A stretch of 64,000 bases of DNA from Micromussa lordhowensis (lineage: Eukaryota > Cnidaria > Anthozoa > Scleractinia > Lobophylliidae): positions 2,501-66,500 of the forward strand of contig CAXHUQ010001482.1 of NCBI GenBank assembly GCA_964020085.1, read 5' to 3'. The notes beneath the pieces were generated by a model, which saw nothing but the letters and a program-made list of their open reading frames with translations, was not told where the DNA came from and searched no databases. The first letter of the stretch is position 1. Every line of letters starts with the position of its first letter. Shown one piece after another: positions 34,640-45,538 of this stretch. The position numbers were made by a program, and so were the translations under genes.

Positions 34640-35168
34640 TACACCGCAAATTACATGTAATGGTGTGTCATCGGCAAAATAATTGACTTATCTTAGCTTC
34701 AGAATAGAAAATTCTGATTCCTTATATTTCTTTATCTTGACGTATTGTGCATGCTAAAATTTCAGCTCCTAGGATGAAAAAATAAGGACAGCCCTGTCTA
34801 ACCCCTCTTGATAATTGGAAATAATTTGTAGAAAATCCATTATTTAAAACTGCACTTTCAGGATTAGTGTAAAAAGTGGAGACCCAACATTTAATACTGT
34901 TGCTCAAGTTAAGGAAATTTAAGGTATTTTGGATGAAAGACCATTCAATGGTGTCAAATGCTTTCCAGAAGTCAAGAAGAAGTAGTATTCCAAGAATATT
35001 GTGTAATTTAGTATCTTCCAAGATATCACTTATCAAACTAATATTTTGACCAATGTATCTTCCTTTAACAAAGCCAGTTTGGTCAGGATGAATTATTCTT
35101 TGTAAAATCTTTTCTATTCTCTTTGCTATTACTTTTGAAATTGGTCTATTCATACTGTGCAATTTCAC
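34640..35168 (-). pseudogene. L1/Tx1-type LINE fragment (RT fingers and palm)
   Basis: It encodes RPISKVIAKRIEKILQRI, HPDQTGFVKGRYIGQNI, LLLLDFWKAFDTIEWSF and LSRGVRQGCPYFFILGAEIL, then past a stop codon and a frameshift YFADDT at about 34670. This matches the RT of the two L1-type LINEs. FWKAFD replaces the usual FKKAFD. Both ends are lost; it is a dead 5' and 3' truncated copy. Confidence 0.78.
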
Positions 35169-36704
35169 ACCAGATGTTCCTCTGTCTAAGGATTTGAGAA
35201 ATTAGGTGTTGGAGGGTGAATATTGTTTCCAATAAGCAAACTAGTTAAGTAGACCATTTCATATTCCATGTTCAACTGCACACAAGTTAATATTGCAATG
35301 CAAGGCCAGTAGCATTGACTCAAGAAAGCACATCAGTATACAGAGCAAACTGTCATTTGCTCATTCAATATTTACAAAAAGAGGAAGCATACTTTATCAG
35401 ATATTGATAAATAATTCATTGTCAAAGAAGTCTTTGCCATCCACTATTACCACCAATTAAGCAAATTTATGGACCACCATACCAACTTAATTGACACAGA
35501 CTCCTCCTTATAATTACCTTGGTCCCCTTTTAATAAAAGCACCCCCTTAAGAGTCATATTTATTAATAAGCTCCCCTATTACAATCAAAGGCTCTCTGAG
35601 CAGCTCATGGATGAATAGCCCAATGCCAAGTTTACTTTTGCCACTGTGGCAAAAAGAGTCTTTGAGCGAAACTATTGGTATGAAAATATATGTCACTTGC
35701 ACGGTCATTCGCATGAAAATCAAGTGATTTTCATGGGAAACGTTTGGCACAAGCACTCGTTTTGCAAATAGAAACTCAGACGGTGGAAGTCAAAGTCTGC
35801 ATTTGTGCCAAGCGGCCCATCAGGCCAGCACTGATAAAAATAATCTAACAAAAAAACAATTTACCATCTTCTCGTGGTCTGTTTACAATGTCCGATTAAA
35901 AGCTTTAGATATCAAGAGGGTCGTACAGGGAAGTCTCTGGCACGGTTCACGAACCTAAAATACAGAGGATCACGGTTCACGGATAAAAAAATTTCGATTT
36001 CCCGAATTACGAAAATAAGAAAGTAAGGACCTGTTCTTACATTAAAAACAGTGTTTGTAGGAAGCAATATCGCGAATGGCTAAATCAAGGCTCCGTATTG
36101 CATATTGCATGGCTAAGGCACTCTAACTATTCAGAGAACTTGTGTCTCAAAATCACGTAGAGTTGTGTGGTAAAATCACGAATATCGGTTAATATTTCAG
36201 GTTCTTCACGGATCACGCAAAACCTTCAGGTCACGAATCAAAACGCGGTTACTTACATTTTCTGCGAAATGTGACTCTCTTGCCCTTCAGCAAATATACG
36301 AAAAAAAGAGTATCTGATTACATTCTTTGCATAGCGTGAGTTTAGCGTGACTTGTAATCGGAGAATTTTGTTTACGTCTAATGAAAAAACACCTTGACCT
36401 TAAGAATTTACACATGGGTTTTTTGACGAGCGCTATGCTTCTTGTCTTTCCATGTCCATTTGTTACAGCTACTGCTGCTTAGCTTGACAAATTTCAATTT
36501 TACAACTCCACGAGTTGAACCAAAAACCATCTTCGTGCCGCGTTAGCCGCCATATGTATGAACTCCATGTTGTCGGACAAAAAATTCGTCTTTCTAGTAC
36601 CCCGCTAAAACCTGCTGAACCTACAACACGAAGTGCCTAGGAAAAGAACCATACTAAGCAGGGGAGGGTTGGGAGAAACGATTTAATCCGGTTTAATGAA
36701 TAAA
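35169..36704. other. Intron with a SINE tail fragment
   Basis: No coding exon. At about 35790-35830 the words AAAGTCTGCATTTGTGCCAA and GCGGCCCATCAGGCC match the 3' part of the SINE at 52138-52436. The rest is unrecognised. Confidence 0.45.
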
Positions 36705-36716
36705 TTAATCAGAATC

Positions 36717-36760
36717 GAGTGAGTGAGTGAGTGAGTGAGTGAGTGAGTGAGTGAGTGATC
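36717..36760. repeat. Microsatellite (GAGT)n
   Basis: About ten GAGT units. The minus-strand frame with repeated SLTH residues over it is a by-product. Confidence 0.92.
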
Positions 36761-36784
36761 GAGTGCCATCCGACTGCCTCCTAA

Positions 36785-36814
36785 GCTCATGGATGTTACG
36801 TAACATCCATGAGC
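36785..36814. repeat. Perfect 30-bp palindrome
   Basis: GCTCATGGATGTTAC is followed at once by its exact reverse complement, with no loop. It lies 25 bp after the GAGT repeat. It may be the centre of a small fold-back element; no role is known. Confidence 0.85.
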
Positions 36815-36910
36815 AAAAAGTACCCCAATCCAATAATTCCCCCAGAATTTCTAAAAGTGACATTATGTTAAGACCTTGAAGTAGAATGCATGGCCTGATT
36901 ATGAGCAATA

Positions 36911-37238
36911 GACCTTTTTACCGATACGGCGGCCATCTTGAATTCTATTGTTTTGACTGAGAAATTATGGACTGCCGAGGGGGCAATCGCTGGAAAATTT
37001 ATCGTATACACAGCTTTCAGGATAAATTTTTACTGCTTGTCTCTCATATTCCATAACAAATATTACAAGCGTTACATCTTTCCGTCACGATATTTGGCAA
37101 TTGTTCCTATGGTTATCGAAAAATTATTGTTAAAAGTTATCACGCCACAGTATTCTTTTTAATTATTTCTCATCTGCCCCCTGGGCATCCCATAATTTCC
37201 TCGGAATTCAAGATGGCCGCCGTATTGGTAAAAAGGTC
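36911..37238. mobile_element. 328-bp MITE (GACCTTTTTACC ends, TA flanks)
   Basis: TA flanks inverted ends of about 35 bp: left GACCTTTTTACCGATACGGC, right read inverted GACCTTTTTACCAATACGGC, both continuing GGCCATCTTGAATTC. Pairing resumes further in around AGAAATTATGG and GGGGGCA. It is non-autonomous and Tc1/mariner-type by its TA duplication. Confidence 0.75.
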
Positions 37239-37619
37239 TATTGTGTAACAAAGTCTGCTTTCTAATCCGTACATAATATTATCAACAATAAACAAGAAAG
37301 TGACTTGCAAATAGGACTATGACTGCCCCTATTGTTACAGTTCTCAGCTTCAAGTATCTGTTGGTGCTCAATGAAGTGCTGCAAGAACCACTGCATCCCT
37401 GATTAACAAAAGCCTGCTCTCTAATAACCACCATTGGGTTACCAAAACTAAATAAGCACCAAGCAAGGCACTAAATTGATAATGTTGAATCATTACTGCC
37501 ACCTTTGAAAACAATGCAAGGGACAATCAATCAAGAAAATACAGTACAGGATAAGGATTGAAACAGTGACAAATTATTGAAAATAGAATATAAATGTATC
37601 AGAAAGTCTATTCACCTAC

Positions 37620-38089
37620 CCACTCTGATTTCAAAATTCTGGAATCGACCTGGACAGCCACACTCTGACCCTCTGTTGACTATGTACACTTCAGACACAT
37701 NNNNNNNNNNNNNNNNNNNNNNNNNNNNNNNNNNNNNNNNNNNNNNNNNNNNNNNNNNNNNNNNNNNNNNNNNNNNNNNNNNNNNNNNNNNNNNNNNNNN
37801 NNNNNNNNNNNNNNNNNNNNNNNNNNNNNNNNNNNNNNNNNNNNNNNNNNNNNNNNNNNNNNNNNNNNNNNNNNNNNNNNNNNNNNNNNNNNNNNNNNNN
37901 GTTCAACTTGTTGCAGGTCCACCCTCCACCAGGGTGCTACTGAACTTTTTTTCTGTGTCATTGTACATGATCCTTCTAACTCTGCTCTCATTAAGTCAGT
38001 GTTGCTATTTCCATCAACTGCTTTGCTACTTCTGCCATCCCTATACCTTGAAAAGTACTGATATGTTGGCTTACCAAATGCCAGATTTT
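37620..38089 (-). CDS. Receptor exon: FTP-like domain 2, first half (holds assembly gap)
   Basis: Acceptor CCTTTCAAG, donor GTAGGT. Before the gap: ENLAFGKPTYQYFSRY, SSKAVDGNSNTDL, CTMTQ and PWWRVDLQQVE. After it: VSEVYIVNRGSECGC and RFQNFEIRVG. These are the N-AL/F-GKP, AVDGN, PWWRVDL and VSEVYIVNR signatures of FTP domains. The sister domain needs six residues between VDL and VSE, so the 200 N here probably stand for about 3 bases and no intron. The phase then fits. Confidence 0.85.
37701..37900. other. Assembly gap (200 N) inside an exon
   Basis: Exactly 200 N falling between VDLQQVE and VSEVYIV codons of the FTP domain. By comparison with the intact sister exon (43546-43800), hardly any coding sequence is missing. 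Confidence 0.9.
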
Positions 38090-38699
38090 CTTGAAAGGAA
38101 CATAGTGATAATTATTATTAATAATGAGTTCCTAGTTGAGTCCCATCAGTTACTTTTATAATTACTTGCATTGCTAAACAGGAGACAGAAGATGAAAAAT
38201 CATTATTTTTCCCTGATTTTGTTAACCTCTTGAAAATACTGAATAATATATTAAGCTAAATGTGATTGTGAGATGGCATTACCACATTACACTGGTGGCT
38301 AGTTGGCAGACACTATACCTCTGTCACTACAAAAATATAATATTTTCTCCCAACACCGCCAATTGGCAATGCAGTATTGCCATCTTAAAATCATATTTAG
38401 TTTTGTACCGTGATTTAATCATTCTTTGACTAAACAAAAAAGCATGACAGTACTTTTGATTAAAATATAAAGTCCTAGTACAGGAAAAGAATTGCCATTG
38501 GATACTATACTATGCAATGACATTTACTATTTGCCAGCAAGTTAATTCAGTATTTTGACTTTTAGTAATTAACAACTTTATTGTTTGAAGGTAGCACATG
38601 ACAAAAAAACTGACGAACCAGTGGCCCTCTGTCTAAATTACGAACAAAAATAAATATAAGACAAATATAGAGACTAGGCTAAAAAATATTTTTAACAGC

Positions 38700-39159
38700 A
38701 GTTTTAAAGGCATTAAATGTTTTTCTTTCGTACATCGAGTGGAATCACATTCCAAAGCTAAACCCCATGAACTTGAAAAGTATGCCCCCCTTCAGTTTCC
38801 CTATTATTACATGCACACACAAGATTATACATTCCATAGCGCCTAGCTCTGCTGACACTCCTGGTATCTGCATTTATCAGTATTAGGTTCATTATATAGC
38901 TTGGACAGTCTTGTTCATTTTTTATGCAGCTAAACATTAAACTACACATTTGAAGATTTCCTGCATCCTTCAACTGCAGCCAGTCAAGCTGTGTAAAAAT
39001 CTCTGCACTCCTTTCACTAAAATCTGCATCTAGAATAACACAAGCTGCATGCTTTTGCAGATTAAAAATATGTTTCACATTCTCTTCCACCGCCGATGTC
39101 CATACGCAAGATCCATACAACATTATAGGCTTAATCAAAACACTAACTACAGCTTGCAC
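38700..39159 (-). pseudogene. LINE C-terminal fragment (CR1-like)
   Basis: It encodes VLIKPIMLYGSCVWTSAVEE, IFNLQKHAACVILDADFSER, FTQLDWLQLKDAGNLQMCSL and, after a frame change, FSFGNVIPLDVR. The order (I-x-P-x-x-x-Y-G; LQKxAA; L-W; final W/G-N-x-I-P-x-x-V-R) is that of a non-LTR polyprotein C-terminus. The RT part is absent, so it is a 5'-truncated dead copy. Confidence 0.65.
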
Positions 39160-41841
39160 TCTGCAAGGGACAAGCGACGCTTAGTCTAATTTTTAAGGTG
39201 GACTGGAGGCAAATTTGATCATTTTGTTCGTGGTGAATTAGAATGGTGTATCTCAAAAGATATTTATCAGATTAAAGTCATTTTAATACTCTTTTAAGTC
39301 TTCACTCTCTCTTAATTCTGAAAAATATAAATTTTTTTCTGTAGAGTCTAAGGAACTTCTGGAATTCAAGAAGCTTTCAGGTGTGGTCATTTCTACTAAA
39401 TTTTATAAAATTGACGAAATCTAAATCTGAATTTATGTGTACTATTCCTGTTTTAACATTGAGGACACAAATAGAATGGGGCAAAACTAAACATTTGACC
39501 GCAATACACATTTGTGTTTGATTTTGTTTGATTTGACAACGAAAAGTTGTAAAATTCACCTTCATGGAAAGCGTGACCCTGTCATGCAAGTGATTATTCC
39601 AATCCCAAACCCATTCTGCAGTGAAAAGTTTCCAGTTTTGAAGTTGTTAATATATCCCTTAGAAGAAAGCTTAAAGAAATTTACCCCTATGTTAAACTCT
39701 ATTAGTTTTAAATCAGGCAGAAACGTCCCCAAATTGATAGCCTTCCATCAAATTCACTTTGTTTTGATGGCAGCCATGTTCTTGCTTAGTATGGCTTTGA
39801 TGCCCATTTTCAGGCTGCTATGTTTTCCCGCGAAACCAAACAGATCGAGGCGAGATAATTGCTTCATCTAGCAGGAGGAAGCTGGCTGAAAAGCAGGAGA
39901 CAAAGGTTTATTTTCTTTACAGACCCCAAAGGCAGCAAATACAAAAGTTCAAAGGATGTGGAATGGAATCTGGATTGTAGTGGAACTTAAAACAAAATTA
40001 TGAAAGAGGAAAAAGAAAGTTTTGTCCAAAAGGCAGTTGTTCAGGTGACCCTAACTTGGACCTCGACCCCGACTACAAGCCACCATTGAAGCGAAAAGCA
40101 TGCAACAATGTGAAGAATACTGATTGAGTAATGAATAAAAATTATGTCCCTGGAGCATAATGTAGGCAGTATTTTTTTACATGTACCTTGTTCTGATTGA
40201 TTTCTTGGCAACTTCGACGCAGCATAACAATTTTCTCACAGTGGTGTGAAAAATTCCCATTTTCATCAAAATTTTAGCTTCTTTCAATGTTTTCATAATT
40301 AATTCTGAGCTACAGTAAGGTAGAAATGTTTTTCCTGCCGGCTGAGCTTGCAAAAGAGGCAGGAAACGAAGTTATCTCACACTGAATAGGGGACCTGGGT
40401 ATGAGTCAAGATGTTAGTTTCACGCTCTGTCGTGCGAGTCAGTTTTTTCTTTTGTTGCTGGACAGTGCAACAGTTTTCCCACCCTCCCACCCCTTAGCGT
40501 GTTATTGTCTAGAGTTTTCTAGAAGTCTACTCACATTTGGGTAGCTTTTTCACCTGTTGTTGACTCCAATTCTGTTATCATTGTGACGTTGATAGAAGTG
40601 TCAATAAAGTGCTGTTGCATTGTTGTGTGGCAGACAAAGTGCATTCAGTGTGGGAGAACTATCAATATCACTGAGAAGAATATTTGTTTTTAACATGAAA
40701 ATGTCACCTAATTCCTGATAAAAGACAAGAATCTTTAATTTCTGTTTTGTAAAGTGTTCTGGTTTGAGTTAATATTGTTTTTCAACAGCAAGTGCTGGCA
40801 ATCTGAAATTGAATTCTAAGTGTCGCCAACAGTTCAAATGCCTTCGTAGGAAATATTTTGCCCAGTACAAGTTAATACTTTGACTTCATGTGCAGATCGT
40901 TTTCTATCAAGCCATTCCAATGCCATCAAATTAGACTAAACATGCAAAGTATACGCGTGAATGCACTGCTCTAATCTTTGATTACCACAAGTTTTCAGTA
41001 GTTGAAAGTAGACATGTTACCCATTCGGGCCTCTTCAGTATTATTATAAGCAATTGGAAATAGTTGAATCTAATCCTCAAGTGAAATATATGTTTACAAA
41101 CTGATTAAACGCTATACAATTTAGAGCTAGCTAACCTTTCCAATACAATTAATTTTTTATTTCTTTTTTTAAGGCAAGCTGGTGCTTGTGGCCACAGAAA
41201 AAAGGATTAGGGTGGAATGCATTTCTTATTCAGATGTACATGTAATGGATGTTGGGAAGAGGAAGTCAACTATCGCAGCAGCAACCTTGCACGGAACTCC
41301 AGGCGTCAAATGGTGTCTTTAGCCCAATCTTCAGCTTTTTTCATGAGTACATGTATTAAGGCATGGGTGCACGGGATACCGTAAAACCATGGGAAAGGGT
41401 TTGGGGTTAGGAACAGTATCAGAAAAGCCCTTCCTAGAAATTTTTAATATGGCTTTACCCCATGTAAAACACATCCTGGATGAGATGTGTGAAGAAGCCA
41501 AACAGCTGATGAAGGACATCTTAGATAAGGAACTGGGTAGCTGGGCTCGAGGTGTCACAAGCATTTTTGCAAACCAGCAGAATTTGCAAATACATTTATT
41601 AATGGTGAAATAAATAAAAGAAAACTCAACCAGGTTGCTTGAAAGCTGAAGTAGTCTTAATTTTTCTTATTAAAAATGTTTTTGATTGCTTATGTTTTGT
41701 CTAGTTTTCAACTACTCGAACTCAGAACTGATAGACAAACGATATAAACAGGAAAAGTTACAAAACTGACATCAAAATTCTCCCTAATCCTTATTAGTGC
41801 CAACATTAACTACATGTATAGACCTGTTACTAATAATTTAC
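39160..41841. other. Intron, no gene recognised
   Basis: Receptor intron. A plus-strand frame at 41389-41613 (74 codons, with ALPHVKHILDEMCEEAKQL) has an amphipathic helical look but no known domain, splice partner or repeat ends. Nothing else can be supported. Confidence 0.4.
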
Positions 41842-42015
41842 CTCGTGAGTAAACTTCTACCTCACATAGCTGGAGAACTTGACTCTTTGTGGTCATAATA
41901 CCAACATATTTACCAGTCGTCAGTGGATTCATGAAACATACAGCTGATGCTTTAAAGTCAACAAAACTGTAGAGTCCTTCACATATGTCATTTGTTGTCA
42001 CATCGGGGGAACTTC
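41842..42015 (-). CDS. Receptor exon: FTP-like domain 1, second half
   Basis: A 174-nt phase 1-1 exon, acceptor TTTTGCAG and donor GTAAAT. It encodes GSSPDVTTNDICEGLYSF, FKASAVCFMNPLTTGKYVGI and QVLQLCEVEVYSR. GKYVGI and LQLCEVEVY match the FTP consensus, though the early loop differs from the sister domain. Its end joins the next FTP domain through a split GAA codon (YSR-E-NLAFGK). Confidence 0.83.
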
Positions 42016-42194
42016 CTGCAAAAGATCCAATATATTGTAAATCACAATTAGGTGCTGTGCTTGTATATATTACAGTTCATTTTGAATGGCTACAAATTTT
42101 CTTACACAACAACTACATGCACATGTAACTGAGGGTATATATCTGGGTCATTATTGCAATGACCAATGTATGACTTCCTAAAATGAAAAGTTGT

Positions 42195-42298
42195 TGAAAA
42201 TTTTTTTTGCTACATGTGTTAATGGAATACCAAACACAGTCGCTGTGGTGCACAGTTTCACTTGAGGCCAAACATTTTGCCCCATTGTCTACCATGCC
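42195..42298 (-). pseudogene. Decayed copy of an FTP second-half exon
   Basis: Between the two real exons of FTP domain 1, the minus strand reads GMVDNGAKCLASSETVHH, then DCVWYSINTC. The start is nearly identical to the exon at 30134 (GMVDNGASL). The base pair before it is TG, not AG, so the acceptor is lost, and the RYV/LCEVEVY half is missing. It is read as an exon duplicate in decay; a once alternative exon is possible. Confidence 0.55.
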
Positions 42299-42680
42299 AC
42301 GGCAGGCACTTTGATGTCACATATTTACATTTCTTTTTTTTTCTGGACTCAAGCATCTCATAAGTTTCTCACAAGTAAACTTCTGTATTTATTCTCCTAT
42401 AAGCCAATCTCAGCTATAAGCCAAGACATTAGCTTAAAGTGCCTATGAAGTGAAAAATAATTTTTGCTTATGTGAAAGGCCTTTCAAAACATAGAAGAAT
42501 GGTGTTTTTCTTTTGGAAATATCTTTTTTGGTTTTAGAGATATTGAGGTTTTTCTATTATGCAAATTAGATCAGTGATGATGTCATAATGTTTGCAACTA
42601 AAAAGTGGAAAATACTGAATAAACGATATCTCTGAAAATATTAAAGCAGTGTTCTTGAAACTTGGCACCACAAATGTGCA

Positions 42681-42974
42681 TCAAAAAAGAAACAAAATGA
42701 CACCCTTACTGCTGTTGCCATAGCAACTCTTTTGGCTCCAGTCTCTCTCGGTTAAAAAAGTAAATATCCCCATTTGCAATCTCTAAAGTGAGCCAAAGGG
42801 TCCTACTTGGAACAGACATAGTTCTTATATTGTCTTCACTGCCATCATTAGATTGGGCGGGGTAGATGGTTCTTGTTTTAAGACTGGGAATTTCTGTTTT
42901 TATTGACACAGCACCAGCGGCAAAACCGTTGTCATGGCAACAGCACTACGGGTGTCATTTTGTTTCTTTTTTGA
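42681..42974. mobile_element. 294-bp MITE with perfect 25-bp inverted ends
   Basis: Ends begin TCAAAAAAGAAACAAAATGA and pair exactly for 25 bp; pairing goes on through a GCTGTTGCCAT block. No target duplication is obvious. No coding content. Confidence 0.6.
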
Positions 42975-43455
42975 ACTCAAACTCGAACTCCCATGCTAAC
43001 TGGAACTACGTCTCATTTCCCTTGAATTTGACCCAGTTTTCAGTCATTTTAACTTGGTTAACTCTAACTCGGATAGCTCAATTCTCCGCTAACTTAAACT
43101 AAATTTTGTTTCCCTTAATCAAACTTTACCTCGGCTGATAACTCGAAGTCTGGTTCATATAACTCACCACGGATGTCATCCCATTAGCTTTTCTTGTCGT
43201 GTGATCAGTAAAAACACTCAAAACTAACACTACAGCAATTTTATTTTAATTACATGTATATGTAGTGCAACCAACCATTCACATATTTGATAGTCATTTC
43301 CCGATCTTATGAGTCATACCAGATGCGGTGCCTTTAGCTGTGTTACAGTTTCTGACGAGATAAGTTTTATCGGCACTCAACTGTATACTAAGTGCTGAAA
43401 AATCAGTAAACTATCAATTATTAACATGGCAAGTTGGATATTCAATTGACCCTGA

Positions 43456-43482
43456 TAACTCGAACCCCCCCCCCCCCCAACC
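43456..43482. repeat. Poly(C) tract
   Basis: A run of about 14 C in the intron between the two exons of FTP domain 1, next to a stretch with repeated AACTCGAAC-like words. Confidence 0.7.
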
Positions 43483-43545
43483 TGAACTGTTTTTCATTTC
43501 CCTTCAGAGTTTGAGTTACCAGGGTTCTGATGTATATGTACCCAC

Positions 43546-43800
43546 CAAATGTTATTTGATAGTCAATGTTTCCTTGCTGTTCATTGCTGTTGACAATGTA
43601 TATTTCAGAGACTGGGACATGTTTTGCTCCAAGGTCAACTTTCCACCAGCTGGGGTTTGAAGCATTTGTACGTGAACAGTGTCCATTCCCAAAATCAGTA
43701 TCAGGATTTCCATCCACTGCATTCCCTGATACACCACGTACAGTAGAATTATAATTATTTGTTGACGACTGATCTGTGGACTTTCCAAGTGCCAGGTTCT
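43546..43800 (-). CDS. Receptor exon: FTP-like domain 1, first half
   Basis: A 255-nt phase 1-1 exon, acceptor TTAACACAG and donor GTGGGT. It encodes ENLALGKSTDQSSTNN, GNAVDGNPDTDF, SWWKVDLGAKHVPVSEIYIV and IDYQITFG. NLALGKxTDQSS, NAVDGN, WWKVDLG and VSEIYIVN are standard FTP features. The first codon GAG is split and joins the preceding F5/8 C exon (VKKKP-E-NLALGK). Confidence 0.88.
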
Positions 43801-44339
43801 CTGTGTTAAGTAAACAGATTAAAAAGAACAATTAACTTTTAAGAGCAGCTTGCTCTAATGGTCACCTATACCTATGGAGGATAGAAAAATTTCTCAAACT
43901 TTGTCAGGAAGGTTTCTACTAATTTGTTTCAAAACTGTAACTTTGAGGTTGTTTCCATTTTTATTTACTTGTTGAGATGGCCTTACATATTTTACTCCAA
44001 CAAGAGCAAAACTCAACCCTAAAATTACGCTTTTTACTAGTGCTAACAAGCCAAAGTAATAAGAATATGGTACAGCTCAAATGTTAGTTACCACCTCTTG
44101 TCTCATTTTTCGTGAGATGCATCTTGTTTGTCTCGAAACAAGTCTCCTTACTCTCGAGACCTGTCTCATTTCTCTCGAGATGTGCCTCATTTCTCTCAAG
44201 AATCACTGAAGCATTTAGCATGGAATATGAAGGAAGGCGTGGTAGCAAAGGTAGAAGACAGACGTGTATTTGATCTCTCCTGAAGAAATCTTAAAAAAGT
44301 ATGTGAATTTAAATTTAATCAGCGCTCCGTCTGCAGAAA

Positions 44340-45209
44340 ATGGAAGATCTTGCAACGGAAGAGGTCTCCACCGATTCTACCGAGTCGAAGACTACCTCAC
44401 GCAAGAGACTACGACAAACTACCGGTTCTCAAACGGATGAAGAGTGTGATGGCGACCATTGGTCCGAAGCTTCTGGAAGGCTGGCAAATTTAGAGGCCAA
44501 GATGGACAAATTGCTGGACTTGTTTTCCGAAATTGCTACTCTAAAGGATCGTCTAAAAACCATCGAAGATGAAAACAAAGATTTAAAGAAGGCTGCAGAA
44601 AATGCGAAGGAAGAACTACAAGAATTAAAACCCAGCGTGGCAAATTTATGCATGCAACAAGCACAAGGCAGCGAGGAGGTGCAAAAACTTAGAAAGGAGA
44701 TGGAGCAGATAAAGTGCCGAAACATCAAACTAGAGGCCTATACGAGAAGGGAAAACATAAAGATATTCAATCTCAACGAAACAGAAGGTGAGGCACCGCG
44801 AGAAACTGAAAATTTAGTAAGAAATATGATGGAAGAGAAATTGGGAATAAGAGAAGACATGAATGAAATTCGCTTTGAGCGGGTGCATCGCCTACCAACT
44901 CGGCGTAACTCACAAACTCGTACTAAGCCTAAGCCGATAATCGCCAAATTTAGTTCTTATCAGGATAAAGAGTATGTAATGTCAAAGGTTAAAAACTTGA
45001 AAGGTACCGGGATCGGAATTTCACACGACTATCCCAAAGAGATTGATGTAATTCATGAGAAACTGTACCCAGTACTAAAGAAGGCTAAACAAGGGAAACA
45101 GTCTGCTTTTTTCAAAGTGGATAAACTAATCATTAACGGACAAGTATATAGGGGTGTGGAGACCGAAAAACTTCCTTACTATGGACTTATTATGAATAGC
45201 ACAGTTTAG
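44340..45209 (+). CDS. LINE ORF1 (L1-type RNA-binding protein)
   Basis: 289 residues, open. A charged N-terminus is followed by a coiled coil (about residues 45-130; LEAKMDKLLDLFSEIATLKD and on), then the RRM-like start EAYTRRENIKIFNL and a C-terminal part with VHRLP, KPIIAKFSSYQDKEYV and GIGISHDYPKEI. This is the L1 ORF1p (Transposase_22) layout: trimerising coiled coil, RRM, C-terminal domain. Nucleic acid chaperone activity is a family inference. Confidence 0.85.
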   Translation: MEDLATEEVSTDSTESKTTSRKRLRQTTGSQTDEECDGDHWSEASGRLANLEAKMDKLLDLFSEIATLKDRLKTIEDENKDLKKAAENAKEELQELKPSVANLCMQQAQGSEEVQKLRKEMEQIKCRNIKLEAYTRRENIKIFNLNETEGEAPRETENLVRNMMEEKLGIREDMNEIRFERVHRLPTRRNSQTRTKPKPIIAKFSSYQDKEYVMSKVKNLKGTGIGISHDYPKEIDVIHEKLYPVLKKAKQGKQSAFFKVDKLIINGQVYRGVETEKLPYYGLIMNSTV

Positions 45210-45538
45210 GCAGACCGAGGGCTGATGAGCTCAAATGCACGTTAGAGAAACATTTTGTGTATTTACGTTATTTGTAGTTTGTATAAATTATCTTCTTGTA
45301 TACGGCGATGCGGCAATTAATTATAAATTCGTTTTTACAAACGATAGGCATCAATCAACGCCTGCAAATCTTAGTTATTCTCAATGCGCACATACTTTAA
45401 CAGCTTTTCTTTATAGTACTTTGATTTCAAAGATAATTTATTTCCTCTCTCTTGAGATACTTCTTCGTCACCACAGGCTTCTTGGTTTGGCTTCCTCTGC
45501 AGTTTCCAATTTCAGATCAATATCTGAGATACTACTAA

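Noticed and set aside
28380..35168. The idea that the LINE fragments at 28380-28817 and 34640-35168 are two halves of one insertion
   Set aside because: Both contain their own FADD box, so they are separate copies.
36705..36908. Minus-strand frame with SLTH repeats
   Set aside because: Produced by the GAGT microsatellite.
41389..41613. Plus-strand frame of 74 codons
   Set aside because: Amphipathic helix-like composition only; no domain, splice partner or element borders.
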